This document shows, one piece after another, positions 52,212 to 60,922 of a stretch of 64,000 nucleotides of DNA (position 1 is its first letter; each line of letters opens with the position of its first letter). The position numbers and the translations under genes were made by a program. Source of the stretch: Desulfolinea sp964487745 (GTDB taxonomy: Bacteria; Chloroflexota; Anaerolineae; Anaerolineales; Villigracilaceae); contig CAZASG010000013.1 in NCBI GenBank assembly GCA_964487745.1, positions 1-64,000 on the forward strand, given 5' to 3'. The notes below the pieces were generated by a model. That model had not been told where the DNA came from. It ran no database searches and was given only the letters and a program-made list of their open reading frames with translations.

Positions 52212-53666
52212 TCAAAGTTCATCCAGCTTTTCAAGGGGACTTGCAGTTCGCTTACGGCGGGCAACACGCCACGAGAGCAGGCTGTCCTCATAAGTAGCAC
52301 GGATGCGGAAGGCGATGAATATCGCTGCAAAAGCTGCCACAAGCGCAGCAAGCAAGTCGAGGCTGTGAGCGTTCTCGAGTCCCATATCCAAAACAGGTAA
52401 TAAAAACCGCATCCCGCCAATAAAGATCGCTGCAAACAAAGAGCCGATAATATATGAATAGCTTCCGAGAAGCCCGCGTACACGTCCGCGCTTTTTGGGA
52501 GGCACCAAAGTATAAAGGGATTGATAGAGGGGCATATACCAACCCCGATAAACGATGATCGAGATGAAGAGGGCGCTGACCCCACCCCAGATGCCGGGGA
52601 TAAAGAAGGCAAGCCCAACGCCGATCAGGATGGTAAAAGGCAAAAAGAAATATCCATTCTTTGGGGAAATTCGCTCGAGGAGTTCATCGCCGATCGTCCA
52701 CTGAAAGAGAAGGGGTAAAAGCAGAACCGTAATATTGTAAATACTGTAAAGCGTCTGAAATTGATAACCTTGAGCGGAAGCAGTGTCCAGTGTGACATAG
52801 AAATTATAGAGCAAAAGGGTTAGCGCAATCCATGTAACGGCTACCAGGCTGGCGACATTGCGAAAGAAGGGGACTTCATTGATGGTCTCAAAGCAATCCT
52901 TGATATTCTCAAGCCAGGGAGTATCTTCCTGCGCGGGGAAAGTTGTCTGGAATTTAGGGAGACGCGAAAAGGCAAGTACACCAATTGCGAAAAGCAGAGC
53001 GCTAATACCCATGAGCATGATCGGGTTTTGGATCAGGCTCTGACTAAGTTCAGCATAGCCCAATAATCCTGTGAGCGTAAAGAGACTGTAGCCGATCAAA
53101 CGCCCCAACAGATCGCCGGAAGAAAGTACTGGAAAAAACTTCTTTGCTTCAGAAGGGCTATAAACCTGATTTGCCAAATTCCAGAGCGCCATCGGGAAAA
53201 GGATGCCTTGCTGTGCATAGATCAGGTACATCAAGGGGTAAAGCACTTTGGTCGGGATATTGATATAAAAAAGATATGCGAGCAGGAGATAGGTTAGAAA
53301 GAGGAAAAAGATAAGTGCTCTGATCATTTTCATGCGAGCTACACGATCGATCAACTGGATGATCGTGCCTGAGATGACCAAGTTCAGGCTCAACTCAGCA
53401 ACCCAAAGCCAGGGCAGATTTTGAATACCCGTATGACCAATAAAGCCAGAAACTGCAATAACATCCACTATGCCCAGCACAAAGGTGTTTACCAGCGATG
53501 CGCCGATCAGTGCAACCAACATCCAAAGCTTTTGCTTGGGGAGTGTTTCTGAAGTTTCTCGTGTATGAGTTACACGTGCTTCTTCCTCAACAAGCCTTTC
53601 GGCAAGAGCTTTTTCAATATCTCTTTTACGGAGAACACCTGTTCCCAAGCTAGTATCATTGTGCAT
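52212..53666 (-). CDS. MFS-like membrane protein related to nucleotide (ATP/ADP) translocases
   Basis: A 484-residue protein with about twelve hydrophobic helices after a 45-residue hydrophilic N-terminus. The segment YSPSEAKKFFPVLSSGDLLG (about 168-187) resembles the helix 4-5 loop of Npt/TLC-type nucleotide transporters, and VPPKKRGRVRGLLGSY is similar to MFS loops. In free-living bacteria such proteins have unknown cargo and are often fused to HEAT or cyclic-nucleotide domains, absent here. Divergent from the pyrimidine nucleoside phosphorylase gene, which gives weak contextual support for a nucleotide-related substrate. Confidence 0.7.
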   Translation of the reverse strand: MHNDTSLGTGVLRKRDIEKALAERLVEEEARVTHTRETSETLPKQKLWMLVALIGASLVNTFVLGIVDVIAVSGFIGHTGIQNLPWLWVAELSLNLVISGTIIQLIDRVARMKMIRALIFFLFLTYLLLAYLFYINIPTKVLYPLMYLIYAQQGILFPMALWNLANQVYSPSEAKKFFPVLSSGDLLGRLIGYSLFTLTGLLGYAELSQSLIQNPIMLMGISALLFAIGVLAFSRLPKFQTTFPAQEDTPWLENIKDCFETINEVPFFRNVASLVAVTWIALTLLLYNFYVTLDTASAQGYQFQTLYSIYNITVLLLPLLFQWTIGDELLERISPKNGYFFLPFTILIGVGLAFFIPGIWGGVSALFISIIVYRGWYMPLYQSLYTLVPPKKRGRVRGLLGSYSYIIGSLFAAIFIGGMRFLLPVLDMGLENAHSLDLLAALVAAFAAIFIAFRIRATYEDSLLSWRVARRKRTASPLEKLDEL

Positions 53667-53839
53667 GTTGCTATCCTTATTCCTGATTTAGACAAGTCAG
53701 TGTATATGATTTATCTCTCGAAGTCAACAAACACACCCTTACTTTCACTCGCCTCCTTCCTTATAGGATACAAATCTCGGTTACAATTATCACACCTAAA
53801 AACACCATCATATTTAATAAAAAATGCAGAAAGAAAAAG

Positions 53840-55135
53840 ATGCGCACAGTAGATATTATTACAAAAAAGCGTGATAATGGGGAGCTCACAAAAGAAGAGA
53901 TCGATTTCTTTATTAGTGGTTTTGCAACGGGTGAAATTCCTGATTACCAAGCAGCAGCCTGGGCAATGGCAGTATTGCTCAATGGCATGAATCCCCGCGA
54001 AACAACAGATCTGACCCTCGCTATAGCGGCATCGGGCGATGTGCTTGACCTTTCAGATGTAGTCGATATTGCCGTTGACAAACATTCATCCGGTGGCGTT
54101 GGCGATAAAACCACGCTGGTAGTACTCCCCATCGTTGCTGCACGTGGATTGCCCGTTGGCAAAATGTCCGGACGTGGGCTCGGATTCAGCGGCGGGACGC
54201 TCGATAAATTGGAATCGATCCCGGGCTTCCGCGTTGACCTGACGACAGAAGAGTTTAAAGACCAACTCCGCGATGTGGGAATGGTCCTTTCCGGGCAAAG
54301 CGCCGATCTCGCTCCCGCAGACGGAAAACTTTATGCTCTCCGTGACGTGAGCGGGACAGTACCATCCATCCCCTTGATCGCATCGTCGATCATGAGCAAA
54401 AAGATCGCTGCCGGCGCACAAGCCATTGTTTTGGATGTAAAACTGGGCCTAGGCGCTTTTATGGCAACTCTAGAAGATGCCCGTGAACTAGGCAGGCAGA
54501 TGGTGGCTATTGGTGAGTTGGCAGGGCGAAAAACTGTTGCCCTCCTCTCAGATATGAATCAGCCTCTCGGACATGCTGTGGGGAACGCCCTCGAAGTACT
54601 CGAGGCGCTTGATGCCCTCCACGGTCGTGGACCGGAAGATTTTCGTGAACACTGCCTTCACGTGGCAGCCGAGATGCTGGTTTTGGGCGCACGCGCCGAA
54701 AATATCACCGAAGCACGCAAAATGGCAGAAGAGGCAATTGCCGATGGCAGCGCTTTTGAGAAATTCCGTGAGTTGATTGCAGCACAAGGTGGCGATCTGG
54801 ATTTTGTTGATCACCCCGAAAAGTTGCCAAAGGCAACGCTGATCGAGACTATCCCATCTCCCCATAGCGGGAGCCTGCTCGAAGTCCACGCGCGTCTCAT
54901 CGGCGAAGCTGCGGTCGACCTTGGGGCAGGGCGCGCCCAGAAGGGCGATCCCATCGATCATGCGGTTGGTTTCATCATCCATCACAAAGTTGGCGACAAG
55001 ATCGAAGTTGGCGCCCCACTTTTCACCATCCACGCCAATAATGCTGCATTATTGGAAAGGGCACGCGAAGAGGTGCTTGCAGCACATCGTTTTAGCGATG
55101 AACCTGTAGCCCCCCTACCTTTATTCTATACATAA
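53840..55135 (+). CDS. pdp: Pyrimidine-nucleoside (thymidine) phosphorylase
   Basis: A 431-residue enzyme cleaving thymidine or uridine with phosphate to base and pentose-1-phosphate. The phosphate-binding KHSSGGVGDKTTL (about 81-93), the GRGLGFSGGTLDKLESIPG signature (about 114-132) and SSIMSKKIAAG are all present, with the C-terminal alpha/beta domain ending in PLPLFYT. Length is that of PyNP/DeoA. It may complement the two nucleoside-type importers. No other deo genes are adjacent. Confidence 0.95.
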   Translation: MRTVDIITKKRDNGELTKEEIDFFISGFATGEIPDYQAAAWAMAVLLNGMNPRETTDLTLAIAASGDVLDLSDVVDIAVDKHSSGGVGDKTTLVVLPIVAARGLPVGKMSGRGLGFSGGTLDKLESIPGFRVDLTTEEFKDQLRDVGMVLSGQSADLAPADGKLYALRDVSGTVPSIPLIASSIMSKKIAAGAQAIVLDVKLGLGAFMATLEDARELGRQMVAIGELAGRKTVALLSDMNQPLGHAVGNALEVLEALDALHGRGPEDFREHCLHVAAEMLVLGARAENITEARKMAEEAIADGSAFEKFRELIAAQGGDLDFVDHPEKLPKATLIETIPSPHSGSLLEVHARLIGEAAVDLGAGRAQKGDPIDHAVGFIIHHKVGDKIEVGAPLFTIHANNAALLERAREEVLAAHRFSDEPVAPLPLFYT

Positions 55136-55188
55136 TCGCTTGCGAAAATCTAAGGAATAGTGCATACTAATCGAAGGAGTGTGCAGAC

Positions 55189-58056
55189 ATGGCAAAAGTA
55201 TCTCTACGAATCTACAATCGGGAAATTGGAACTTTGATCGATCAAGGTCAAATAGAAGAGGCTGTCGGTCATTGTCATCATATTCTCAAAACTTATCCCA
55301 AACATCTCGAAACCTATCGCTTGCTGGGCAAAGCCTATCTTGAAGCCAAGCGTTATAAAGATGCGACAGATATTTTCTCACGTCTGATCATGTCTGTACC
55401 CGATGATTTTGTTGCTCATGTTGGCATGAGCCTGATCTCAGATGAAACTGATAAATTCGATGAAGCCATCTGGCATATGGAACGTGCCTTTGAATCACAG
55501 CCATCCAATGCCGCCGTGCAATCAGAATTACAGCGTCTTTACGGTCGCCGCGATGGTGTACAACCTCCCAAGATCCGTATGACCAGTGGCGCCCTCGCCA
55601 ATGTTTATGTGCAGGGCGAACTATATACACAAGCCATTGCCGAGATTATGAGCGTTGAAGCGCAAGACCCCGGGCGAATGGATATGCAAGTGCTCCTCTC
55701 CAAAGCTTATTTCTACTCAGGGCAGCGCGTAGAAGCCTCCAAGATCGCATCTGATCTACTTGCCAAATATCCCTACTGTCTCGATGCAAATCGAATTTTA
55801 GTTGAAGTACTGCCGGAAACGAACCGTGCTGAAAGCACACAAGTTTACCGCCATCGAGTCAATGCCCTTGATCCTTACGCGACCTTTGTAAAAGGCTCCA
55901 TATTCAATATCGACGAAGTCCCTGATGCCGCTATTAGCCTGGAACGACTAGACTGGCATCCCGGCGATACCCCTCAACTGGATAGCGATTGGGATTCATC
56001 TTCGGGCATTCAACTCGAAGAGGAAGAAGAGGAACAACCTGCCTGGCTCAAAGAAGGGGCAGACACACCAGAACCTGAACCTGCTTCCGCTAAGGATACA
56101 ACTGCCGAAGAAGAGGGTATTCCCGACTTCATGCGTGAAGCAGGCTGGGGAGCCTCCTCCGGCGCAGCCGAGGAACCTGGCTCCATACTCGATGAATCCA
56201 ATGGCGATGATGAGCCCATCGAGCAAGGCGAAATGCCAGACTGGATGAAAGATATCGCCCCAAAACCGGAAGAACTGGCAGCGGAGCAAGAAAACGAGAT
56301 GGGAGATGAGATGGCTGATGAATGGATCGATGACCTTCTCGGTGATAGTGAAGATGAGAAACCTGTAGAAAAGAAAGCCGAAAGCACTGATGACATCGGT
56401 GATCTGGGCACATCCAGCGAAGAGCAGGATGCCGCGCTGAACTGGCTTGAAAACCTCGCTGCCAATCAGGGTGCAAATCCCGAAGAACTCATCACTGATC
56501 CCAACGCACGTACTGAAGAAGCGCCAGAATGGGTGCAAAAAGCCCAAGATCAAGATATCAGTGTTGAACCTTTTGAACCTGTAGAACCTGCTCCCGTTAT
56601 GGACAAAGCCGGAGCTGGCGATGTTCCCAAGTGGCTGCAAGATGACGAAGGGCCGGAAGTTGTTCCTGAAATGGAAGCAAGCCCCCCGGCGGACGAGCCG
56701 CAAACTCCTGTTGAATCCGTGCCTGTATCTGACCCAACGATCGGTGATTTGGGCACATCCAGCGAAGAACAAGATGCCGCGCTGAACTGGCTTGAAAATC
56801 TCGCTGCAAATCAGGGCGCAGACCCGGAAGAGCTCATCACCGATCCCAACGCTCGCACAGAAGATGCACCGGAATGGGTCCAAAAAGCACAGGATGTCAG
56901 TGTTGAAACCCCTGCAGAGGAAGCCATACCACCTGCACCAGCAGCAAGTGAAGTAGACGATATGTCATGGCTCAATGAAGTGGGCACAGAGGATATCCCA
57001 GCGTCTGCTGAAAGCAGCCCAGAGGATGCTCCTGAATTATTACAGGAAGAAAAAACTGACGAACCCGCACCCACTGCTCCTGCCGAAAGCGAAGCAGAAG
57101 ATGATATGGCCTGGCTTAACGCGCTTAGCGATGATGCAGCCCTACTCTCTACTGATGAAAAGGAAGAAGATGCCCTCCTGGCAGAAAGTGCCAAGGTAAA
57201 ACTCGACCAGGGTATTCTTACTCCCGAACCTTCAGCTCCACCTCCAGTTGCCGAAGAACCTGATATGCCAGCGGTAATGGAAGAGCCAGCCGAAGAATTG
57301 CCCGAAATGCCTGCTGAACAGCCAGCAGAAACAGAAGAAGGCGACACCACTCCCACCTGGATCAGACGCATGGATAGTGGCGAAACCTCGGCACCTCCAC
57401 CCACTGAAAGTGAGCTAACACAAGGAGACGATGATCTTCCCACCTGGCTCTCCAATCTGGGTGGTGAAACCGATGAAGCTACTCCGCAGGAAGAAGACCT
57501 GCCCGATTGGCTCCAATCGGAAGAAGGGACTGCCCCAGCCCCCGTCGTGGATGAAGTCAAACCCGTCCAGGCAGATGAATGGAAACCTGTAGAACCGGTA
57601 GCAGGATCGGAAGAGAAGGTTGTGAAAGAATCGGTTATTCCTCCCTTGCCTTTAGCCGAGCCTCAAGAAGCACCCATTCAAGAAGAAACCAAGGCTCCTG
57701 AAGCGCCTGTTGAAAGTGAAACTGTTCAGCCTGAGCCGGTTGCAGAAAAAGCTGCGGCCGAGAAACCCGCGCGCAAACCCAAACGAATGGATACAACCAT
57801 GCTGCGCGACGTCACCCTGATGGGCGCGCAAGCCGCCATGCAGGAGGGCAATGTGACCGCTGCCCTGGCTGAGTATGAAAAACTTATCAAGAAAAATCGT
57901 CTACTGGAAGAAACCATCGCTGATCTGCGCGAAGCCCTTTACGAATATCCCGTCGATGTTACGATCTGGCAGACACTGGGCGATGCCTATATGCGAGTTG
58001 GGCGTTTGCAAGATGCCCTCGATGCATATACCAAAGCGGAAGAATTATTGCGGTAA
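55189..58056 (+). CDS. Large acidic TPR protein with duplicated central segment
   Basis: A 955-residue protein of unknown function. Residues about 1-225 are tetratricopeptide repeats (AVGHCHHILKTYPKHLETYR, AYLEAKRYKDATDIFSRLI). Residues about 270-870 are a very acidic, Pro/Ala/Glu-rich disordered region containing short W-rich motifs of the form PDWLQ/PEWVQ/PTWLS repeated many times and a duplicated 50-residue block. The last 75 residues are again TPR (AALAEYEKLIKKNRLLEETI...). No signal peptide or membrane helix. The design suggests a scaffold that collects partners through the tryptophan motifs. Chloroflexota commonly carry such proteins. Confidence 0.8.
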   Translation: MAKVSLRIYNREIGTLIDQGQIEEAVGHCHHILKTYPKHLETYRLLGKAYLEAKRYKDATDIFSRLIMSVPDDFVAHVGMSLISDETDKFDEAIWHMERAFESQPSNAAVQSELQRLYGRRDGVQPPKIRMTSGALANVYVQGELYTQAIAEIMSVEAQDPGRMDMQVLLSKAYFYSGQRVEASKIASDLLAKYPYCLDANRILVEVLPETNRAESTQVYRHRVNALDPYATFVKGSIFNIDEVPDAAISLERLDWHPGDTPQLDSDWDSSSGIQLEEEEEEQPAWLKEGADTPEPEPASAKDTTAEEEGIPDFMREAGWGASSGAAEEPGSILDESNGDDEPIEQGEMPDWMKDIAPKPEELAAEQENEMGDEMADEWIDDLLGDSEDEKPVEKKAESTDDIGDLGTSSEEQDAALNWLENLAANQGANPEELITDPNARTEEAPEWVQKAQDQDISVEPFEPVEPAPVMDKAGAGDVPKWLQDDEGPEVVPEMEASPPADEPQTPVESVPVSDPTIGDLGTSSEEQDAALNWLENLAANQGADPEELITDPNARTEDAPEWVQKAQDVSVETPAEEAIPPAPAASEVDDMSWLNEVGTEDIPASAESSPEDAPELLQEEKTDEPAPTAPAESEAEDDMAWLNALSDDAALLSTDEKEEDALLAESAKVKLDQGILTPEPSAPPPVAEEPDMPAVMEEPAEELPEMPAEQPAETEEGDTTPTWIRRMDSGETSAPPPTESELTQGDDDLPTWLSNLGGETDEATPQEEDLPDWLQSEEGTAPAPVVDEVKPVQADEWKPVEPVAGSEEKVVKESVIPPLPLAEPQEAPIQEETKAPEAPVESETVQPEPVAEKAAAEKPARKPKRMDTTMLRDVTLMGAQAAMQEGNVTAALAEYEKLIKKNRLLEETIADLREALYEYPVDVTIWQTLGDAYMRVGRLQDALDAYTKAEELLR
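56395..56548 (+). repeat. First copy of a 154-bp internal coding repeat
   Basis: Encodes IGDLGTSSEEQDAALNWLEN and following residues up to PEWVQKAQ; matched by 56740-56893 at high protein identity with mostly third-position differences, so the duplication is old or under protein-level selection. Confidence 0.85.
56740..56893 (+). repeat. Second copy of a 154-bp internal coding repeat
   Basis: Same encoded block as 56395-56548, in frame, 345 bp downstream. Only a handful of residues differ (for example ANPEE/ADPEE and TEEAPE/TEDAPE). Confidence 0.85.
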
Positions 58057-58091
58057 AATACTGCGGTTTGAAAAAACGTACTCGTTTCCTG

Positions 58092-58120
58092 GAGAGTCCA
58101 GCCCAAAAAGCTGGACTCTC
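58092..58120 (+). terminator. Hairpin between TPR and ndk genes
   Basis: Perfect 11-bp stem GAGAGTCCAGC / GCTGGACTCTC with a CCAAAAA loop. No T-run follows, so termination may be partial. Confidence 0.6.
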
Positions 58121-58167
58121 AGTTGGTCACTGAGACAATAAATACAAATTATTTTTTGGAGGAAGTT

Positions 58168-58617
58168 GTGGAACGAACCTTTGTACTTGTAAAACCGGAT
58201 GGCGTTCAGCGTGGGCTCGTCGGTGAAATTATTGCCCGTCTCGAACGTCGCGGTCTGCGTTTGGCAGCCGCCAAATTCATGGCAGTCAGCATGGAATTGG
58301 CAGAAACCCATTACGGCATTCATAAGGGCAAACCCTTTTATGATGGCTTGATCGAATACATCACCTCTGCCCCCGTCATGGCAATGGTATGGGAAGGTCC
58401 CAATGCTGTCGCCGCTGTGCGTCAGACCATGGGCGCTACTCGCCCCACCGAAGCCGCTCCCGGCTCCGTACGCCATGACTATGGTCTCGAAGTAGGTCGC
58501 AATATCACCCACGCTTCAGACAGTGTAGAGAACGGCAAGCTTGAAACTGAACTCTGGTTCAAAGCCGAAGAGCTCGTCGACTGGCAGCGCGATACTGACC
58601 GCTGGATTTTTGAATAA
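58168..58617 (+). CDS. ndk: Nucleoside diphosphate kinase
   Basis: A 149-residue enzyme that equilibrates NTP pools by a phosphohistidine relay. ERTFVLVKPDGVQRG opens the protein; the active-site His is in RNITHASDS (about 113-121, usually NxxHGSDS, here Gly to Ala). The frame extends to 58123, but GGAGG at 58158-58162 and normal family length place the start at GTG 58168. Flanked by hairpins on both sides, so expressed alone. Confidence 0.96.
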   Translation: MERTFVLVKPDGVQRGLVGEIIARLERRGLRLAAAKFMAVSMELAETHYGIHKGKPFYDGLIEYITSAPVMAMVWEGPNAVAAVRQTMGATRPTEAAPGSVRHDYGLEVGRNITHASDSVENGKLETELWFKAEELVDWQRDTDRWIFE

Positions 58618-58631
58618 AATCACCCTAAAGC

Positions 58632-58670
58632 AAAAGATGCCGAGCATTTTGAAAATGCTCGGCATCTTTA
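58632..58670. terminator. Bidirectional terminator between ndk and rsfS
   Basis: AAAGATGCCGAGCATTTT pairs with AAAATGCTCGGCATCTTT with T-run; serves both convergent genes. Confidence 0.93.
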
Positions 58671-58676
58671 TTTAAT

Positions 58677-59018
58677 CTACTGAATATGCACCAACGGCTT
58701 GCCTTCCCACAGCTCCTCCAGTGCATAATAATCGCGCTGATCGGGCGAAAAGAGATGTACGATCACATCGCCGTAATCGACGAGCAGCCAGCCATCGCGC
58801 GACTGGCCTTCTAAATGCCCCTTAAGCTGATGCGATGTCTTGATCTTACGCACCAGATCATCTGCCAAACCGTCTAACATGCGGTCGCTGGTACCAGTAC
58901 ACAAGACAAAATAATCACAAAATTCCGTCACCCCGCGCAGATCGAGCAAGAGAATATCCTCACCCTTTTTTTCTTCCAATGCGTCAACAATAGCATATTG
59001 TAATTCCTGTTCGTTCAA
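58677..59018 (-). CDS. rsfS: Ribosomal silencing factor RsfS
   Basis: A 113-residue protein that binds L14 of the large subunit and blocks subunit joining under starvation. DLRGVTEFCDYFVLCTGTSD (about 26-45), the DGWLLVDYGDVIVHLF motif (about 75-90) and FSPDQRDYYALEELW are family signatures. Nine nt separate it from thpR upstream. Normal length. Confidence 0.96.
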   Translation of the reverse strand: MNEQELQYAIVDALEEKKGEDILLLDLRGVTEFCDYFVLCTGTSDRMLDGLADDLVRKIKTSHQLKGHLEGQSRDGWLLVDYGDVIVHLFSPDQRDYYALEELWEGKPLVHIQ

Positions 59019-59027
59019 AAAACTCTC

Positions 59028-59609
59028 CTAACCTGCCAAACTGGCTTCAAATAAAGAGCGATACTCCGCTCCAGTTGGCTTTAATTTACTTTCAAATAGA
59101 TGGATGGAATTCACTTGAATTCTACCAAAGTTCAATTCCCGATTTTCTTCAACTGCACGACGGATCCGGATACGCTCATTCTCACGGACACCCTGCCTGA
59201 TACGCGCAAGTGTGAGATGTGCTGAAAAGCGACGTCTTTCCGCTTCGCTCCCAATTCGGCTTGCTGCCGCCTCCACACATCGGTGCAACGAGGCAAGTTC
59301 TCCGTTATCCCGCACCCCTGCCCAGATCACGCGTGGACGCGAAAAACTGGCAAAGACTCCCATCCCGCAAATGTCGATCTCAAAGGGCGTAAACCCTGCA
59401 ACTTCTTCAGACAAAAATCCTTTCAGCTTCTCCAACTCATCGAGGGGCGTATCACCCAGAAATTTAAGCGTGAGATGGATATTACTCACAGCCACCCAAC
59501 GCACCAGTGGACGAGACAATGCCCGTCGCATGGCAGCTGTTTCTCGATAGAGTTTTTCTTTCAGGGCTGAGGGGATTTCGACCGCGATAAAGGCGCGCAC
59601 CAAGTTCAT
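59028..59609 (-). CDS. thpR: RNA 2',3'-cyclic phosphodiesterase
   Basis: A 193-residue 2H-phosphoesterase (LigT/ThpR). Both catalytic HxT motifs are present: HLTLKFLG (about 46-53) and HLTLARIR (about 131-138). RAFIAVEIP at the N-terminus is typical. It hydrolyses 2',3'-cyclic phosphates on RNA ends. Between a response regulator gene (15 nt) and rsfS (9 nt). Confidence 0.94.
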   Translation of the reverse strand: MNLVRAFIAVEIPSALKEKLYRETAAMRRALSRPLVRWVAVSNIHLTLKFLGDTPLDELEKLKGFLSEEVAGFTPFEIDICGMGVFASFSRPRVIWAGVRDNGELASLHRCVEAAASRIGSEAERRRFSAHLTLARIRQGVRENERIRIRRAVEENRELNFGRIQVNSIHLFESKLKPTGAEYRSLFEASLAG

Positions 59610-59624
59610 AAACCGCCGAGCAAG

Positions 59625-60011
59625 TTACTCTTCAAGGGCGGGGACGAGTTCCTCCACCGCGGTCTTCAACTCAAGAAATCCGACGGGTTTGGTCAAATAG
59701 CGCGAGGCGCCTGCGTCCATCCCGGTCTTGATATCCGAGGGCATACTCTTTGCCGAAACAAGAATGACGGGAATATTATGTAAATGGGGTTCACGGCGCA
59801 TGAAACGCAACACTTCCAAACCGGAGACGTCCGGCATCATGATATCCAGAATAACGAGGTCGGGTTCTTCGGCTGAGATGATACCAATAGCAGGGGTGCT
59901 GCTAAAGATCTTAATGACCTCATAGCCGCTCACGCGCATCATCTCAGCGAACATTTCAGCGGCATCGGGTTCGTCTTCTACGACGATCACTTTTCTCTTT
60001 GGGGAGGTCAT
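59625..60011 (-). CDS. Single-domain response regulator
   Basis: A 128-residue CheY-like receiver with VVEDEPDAAEMF (about 8-19; acidic pair), the phospho-Asp in LVILDIMMPDVSG (about 52-64), the conserved Lys in ILVSAKSMPSD and the switch Thr/Ser region. No effector domain, and no kinase gene nearby. The frame extends to 60086, but AAGGAAAAG precedes ATG 60011, giving a normal receiver length. Confidence 0.93.
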   Translation of the reverse strand: MTSPKRKVIVVEDEPDAAEMFAEMMRVSGYEVIKIFSSTPAIGIISAEEPDLVILDIMMPDVSGLEVLRFMRREPHLHNIPVILVSAKSMPSDIKTGMDAGASRYLTKPVGFLELKTAVEELVPALEE

Positions 60012-60116
60012 AAAATCTTTCTTTTCCTTTTGGTCAAAATCTTGGGTAAAAATAGCATAAGTCAGATGAAAAAACAAGAGTGGCAAAAGTCATATTGGAA
60101 AAGTACGTCCACGCAG

Positions 60117-60166
60117 AACCGAAGCCTAAGAATCGGGTTATAGCGAGGGAGGGATGACACTATCCC
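60117..60166 (+). other. Two small hairpins in the bioY leader
   Basis: AACCGA/TCGGGTT (60117-60139) and GGGAT/ATCCC (60151-60166) lie upstream of the TTAGGAG ribosome site of bioY. They could be a structured leader, but the stems are short and no known riboswitch class was recognised. The remaining gap 60012-60191 shows no gene. Confidence 0.35.
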
Positions 60167-60191
60167 CGATCTTTATTAGGAGTTTTAAAAA

Positions 60192-60761
60192 ATGACAACA
60201 CTCGCCCCCGCTCTTTCAATGCGATATTTTCCACGCACTGCCGCCTGGCTGCGTAATGCTTTTCTGATTTCTATTGGCGCGCTTTTTGTTGCCCTGCTGG
60301 CACAGGTAAAAATACCGCTGCCCTTCACCCCCGTCCCATTGACCGGGCAAACTTTCGCCGTTTTACTGGTTGGCGCTACACTCGGCTCCAAACGCGGTGC
60401 TGCTTCACTGTTTTTCTACACTCTTTTGGGAGCGTTTGGCTTGCCAGTCTTTGCGGGCGGCGCAGCTGGGATGGCGTATCTCTCCGGCGCCACGCTGGGA
60501 TATCTGGTCGGCTTCATCGTTGCAGCTTACGTAATCGGTCGCTTGGCCGAACGAGGCTTGGAACGCAGCCTGCGTACGTCGCTCGTGCCTTTCTTAGTTG
60601 GCACATTGGTTATTTATATTTTCGGCGCTAGCTGGCTGACAATACTCTTCGGTTTTGAAAAAGCACTCGCGTTGGGCGTGCTGCCTTTCTTGATCGGCGA
60701 TGCCATCAAGCTGGTTTTGGCAGCCCTTGCCTTACCTGCGGCGTGGAAATTGATAAAATAA
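60192..60761 (+). CDS. bioY: Biotin transporter BioY (ECF S-component)
   Basis: A 189-residue membrane protein with six hydrophobic helices. IPLPFTPVPLTGQTFAVLL (about 42-60) and GAFGLPVFAGGAAGMAYLSG (about 79-98; the biotin-binding GG region), followed by GYLVGF, are BioY signatures. It binds biotin and works with an ECF module not found in this window. AGGAG precedes ATG 60192. Followed by its own terminator. Confidence 0.95.
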   Translation: MTTLAPALSMRYFPRTAAWLRNAFLISIGALFVALLAQVKIPLPFTPVPLTGQTFAVLLVGATLGSKRGAASLFFYTLLGAFGLPVFAGGAAGMAYLSGATLGYLVGFIVAAYVIGRLAERGLERSLRTSLVPFLVGTLVIYIFGASWLTILFGFEKALALGVLPFLIGDAIKLVLAALALPAAWKLIK

Positions 60762-60778
60762 GCGAATAATGCTAAAGA

Positions 60779-60817
60779 GAAAAGAGTCGGATGATACAAT
60801 TCATTCGGCTCTTTTTT
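60779..60817 (+). terminator. Terminator after bioY
   Basis: AAAGAGTCGGATGA pairs imperfectly with TCATTCGGCTCTTT followed by a T-run. Confidence 0.8.
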
Positions 60818-60861
60818 GATTCAATGATAAAATAGCCCGCCCTCTTACAGTGTGTAGTGGG

Positions 60862-60886
60862 CAGTAATCAGTATTCAGTGACCAGT
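60862..60886 (+). repeat. Short degenerate CAGT-phase repeat upstream of obg
   Basis: Four CAGT units spaced 6-8 nt (CAGTAATCAGTATTCAGTGACCAGT). Resembles simple degenerate repeat tracts common between genes in some genomes; no function visible. Confidence 0.4.
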
Positions 60887-60922
60887 CCAACCGACTGACT
60901 ATTCAAACCCAAAGAATAAATC

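Noticed and set aside
56010..57560. Long Ser-rich and Phe-rich minus-strand reading frames across the TPR gene
   Set aside because: Shadows of the acidic Glu/Pro-rich plus-strand coding region; no start context or family resemblance.
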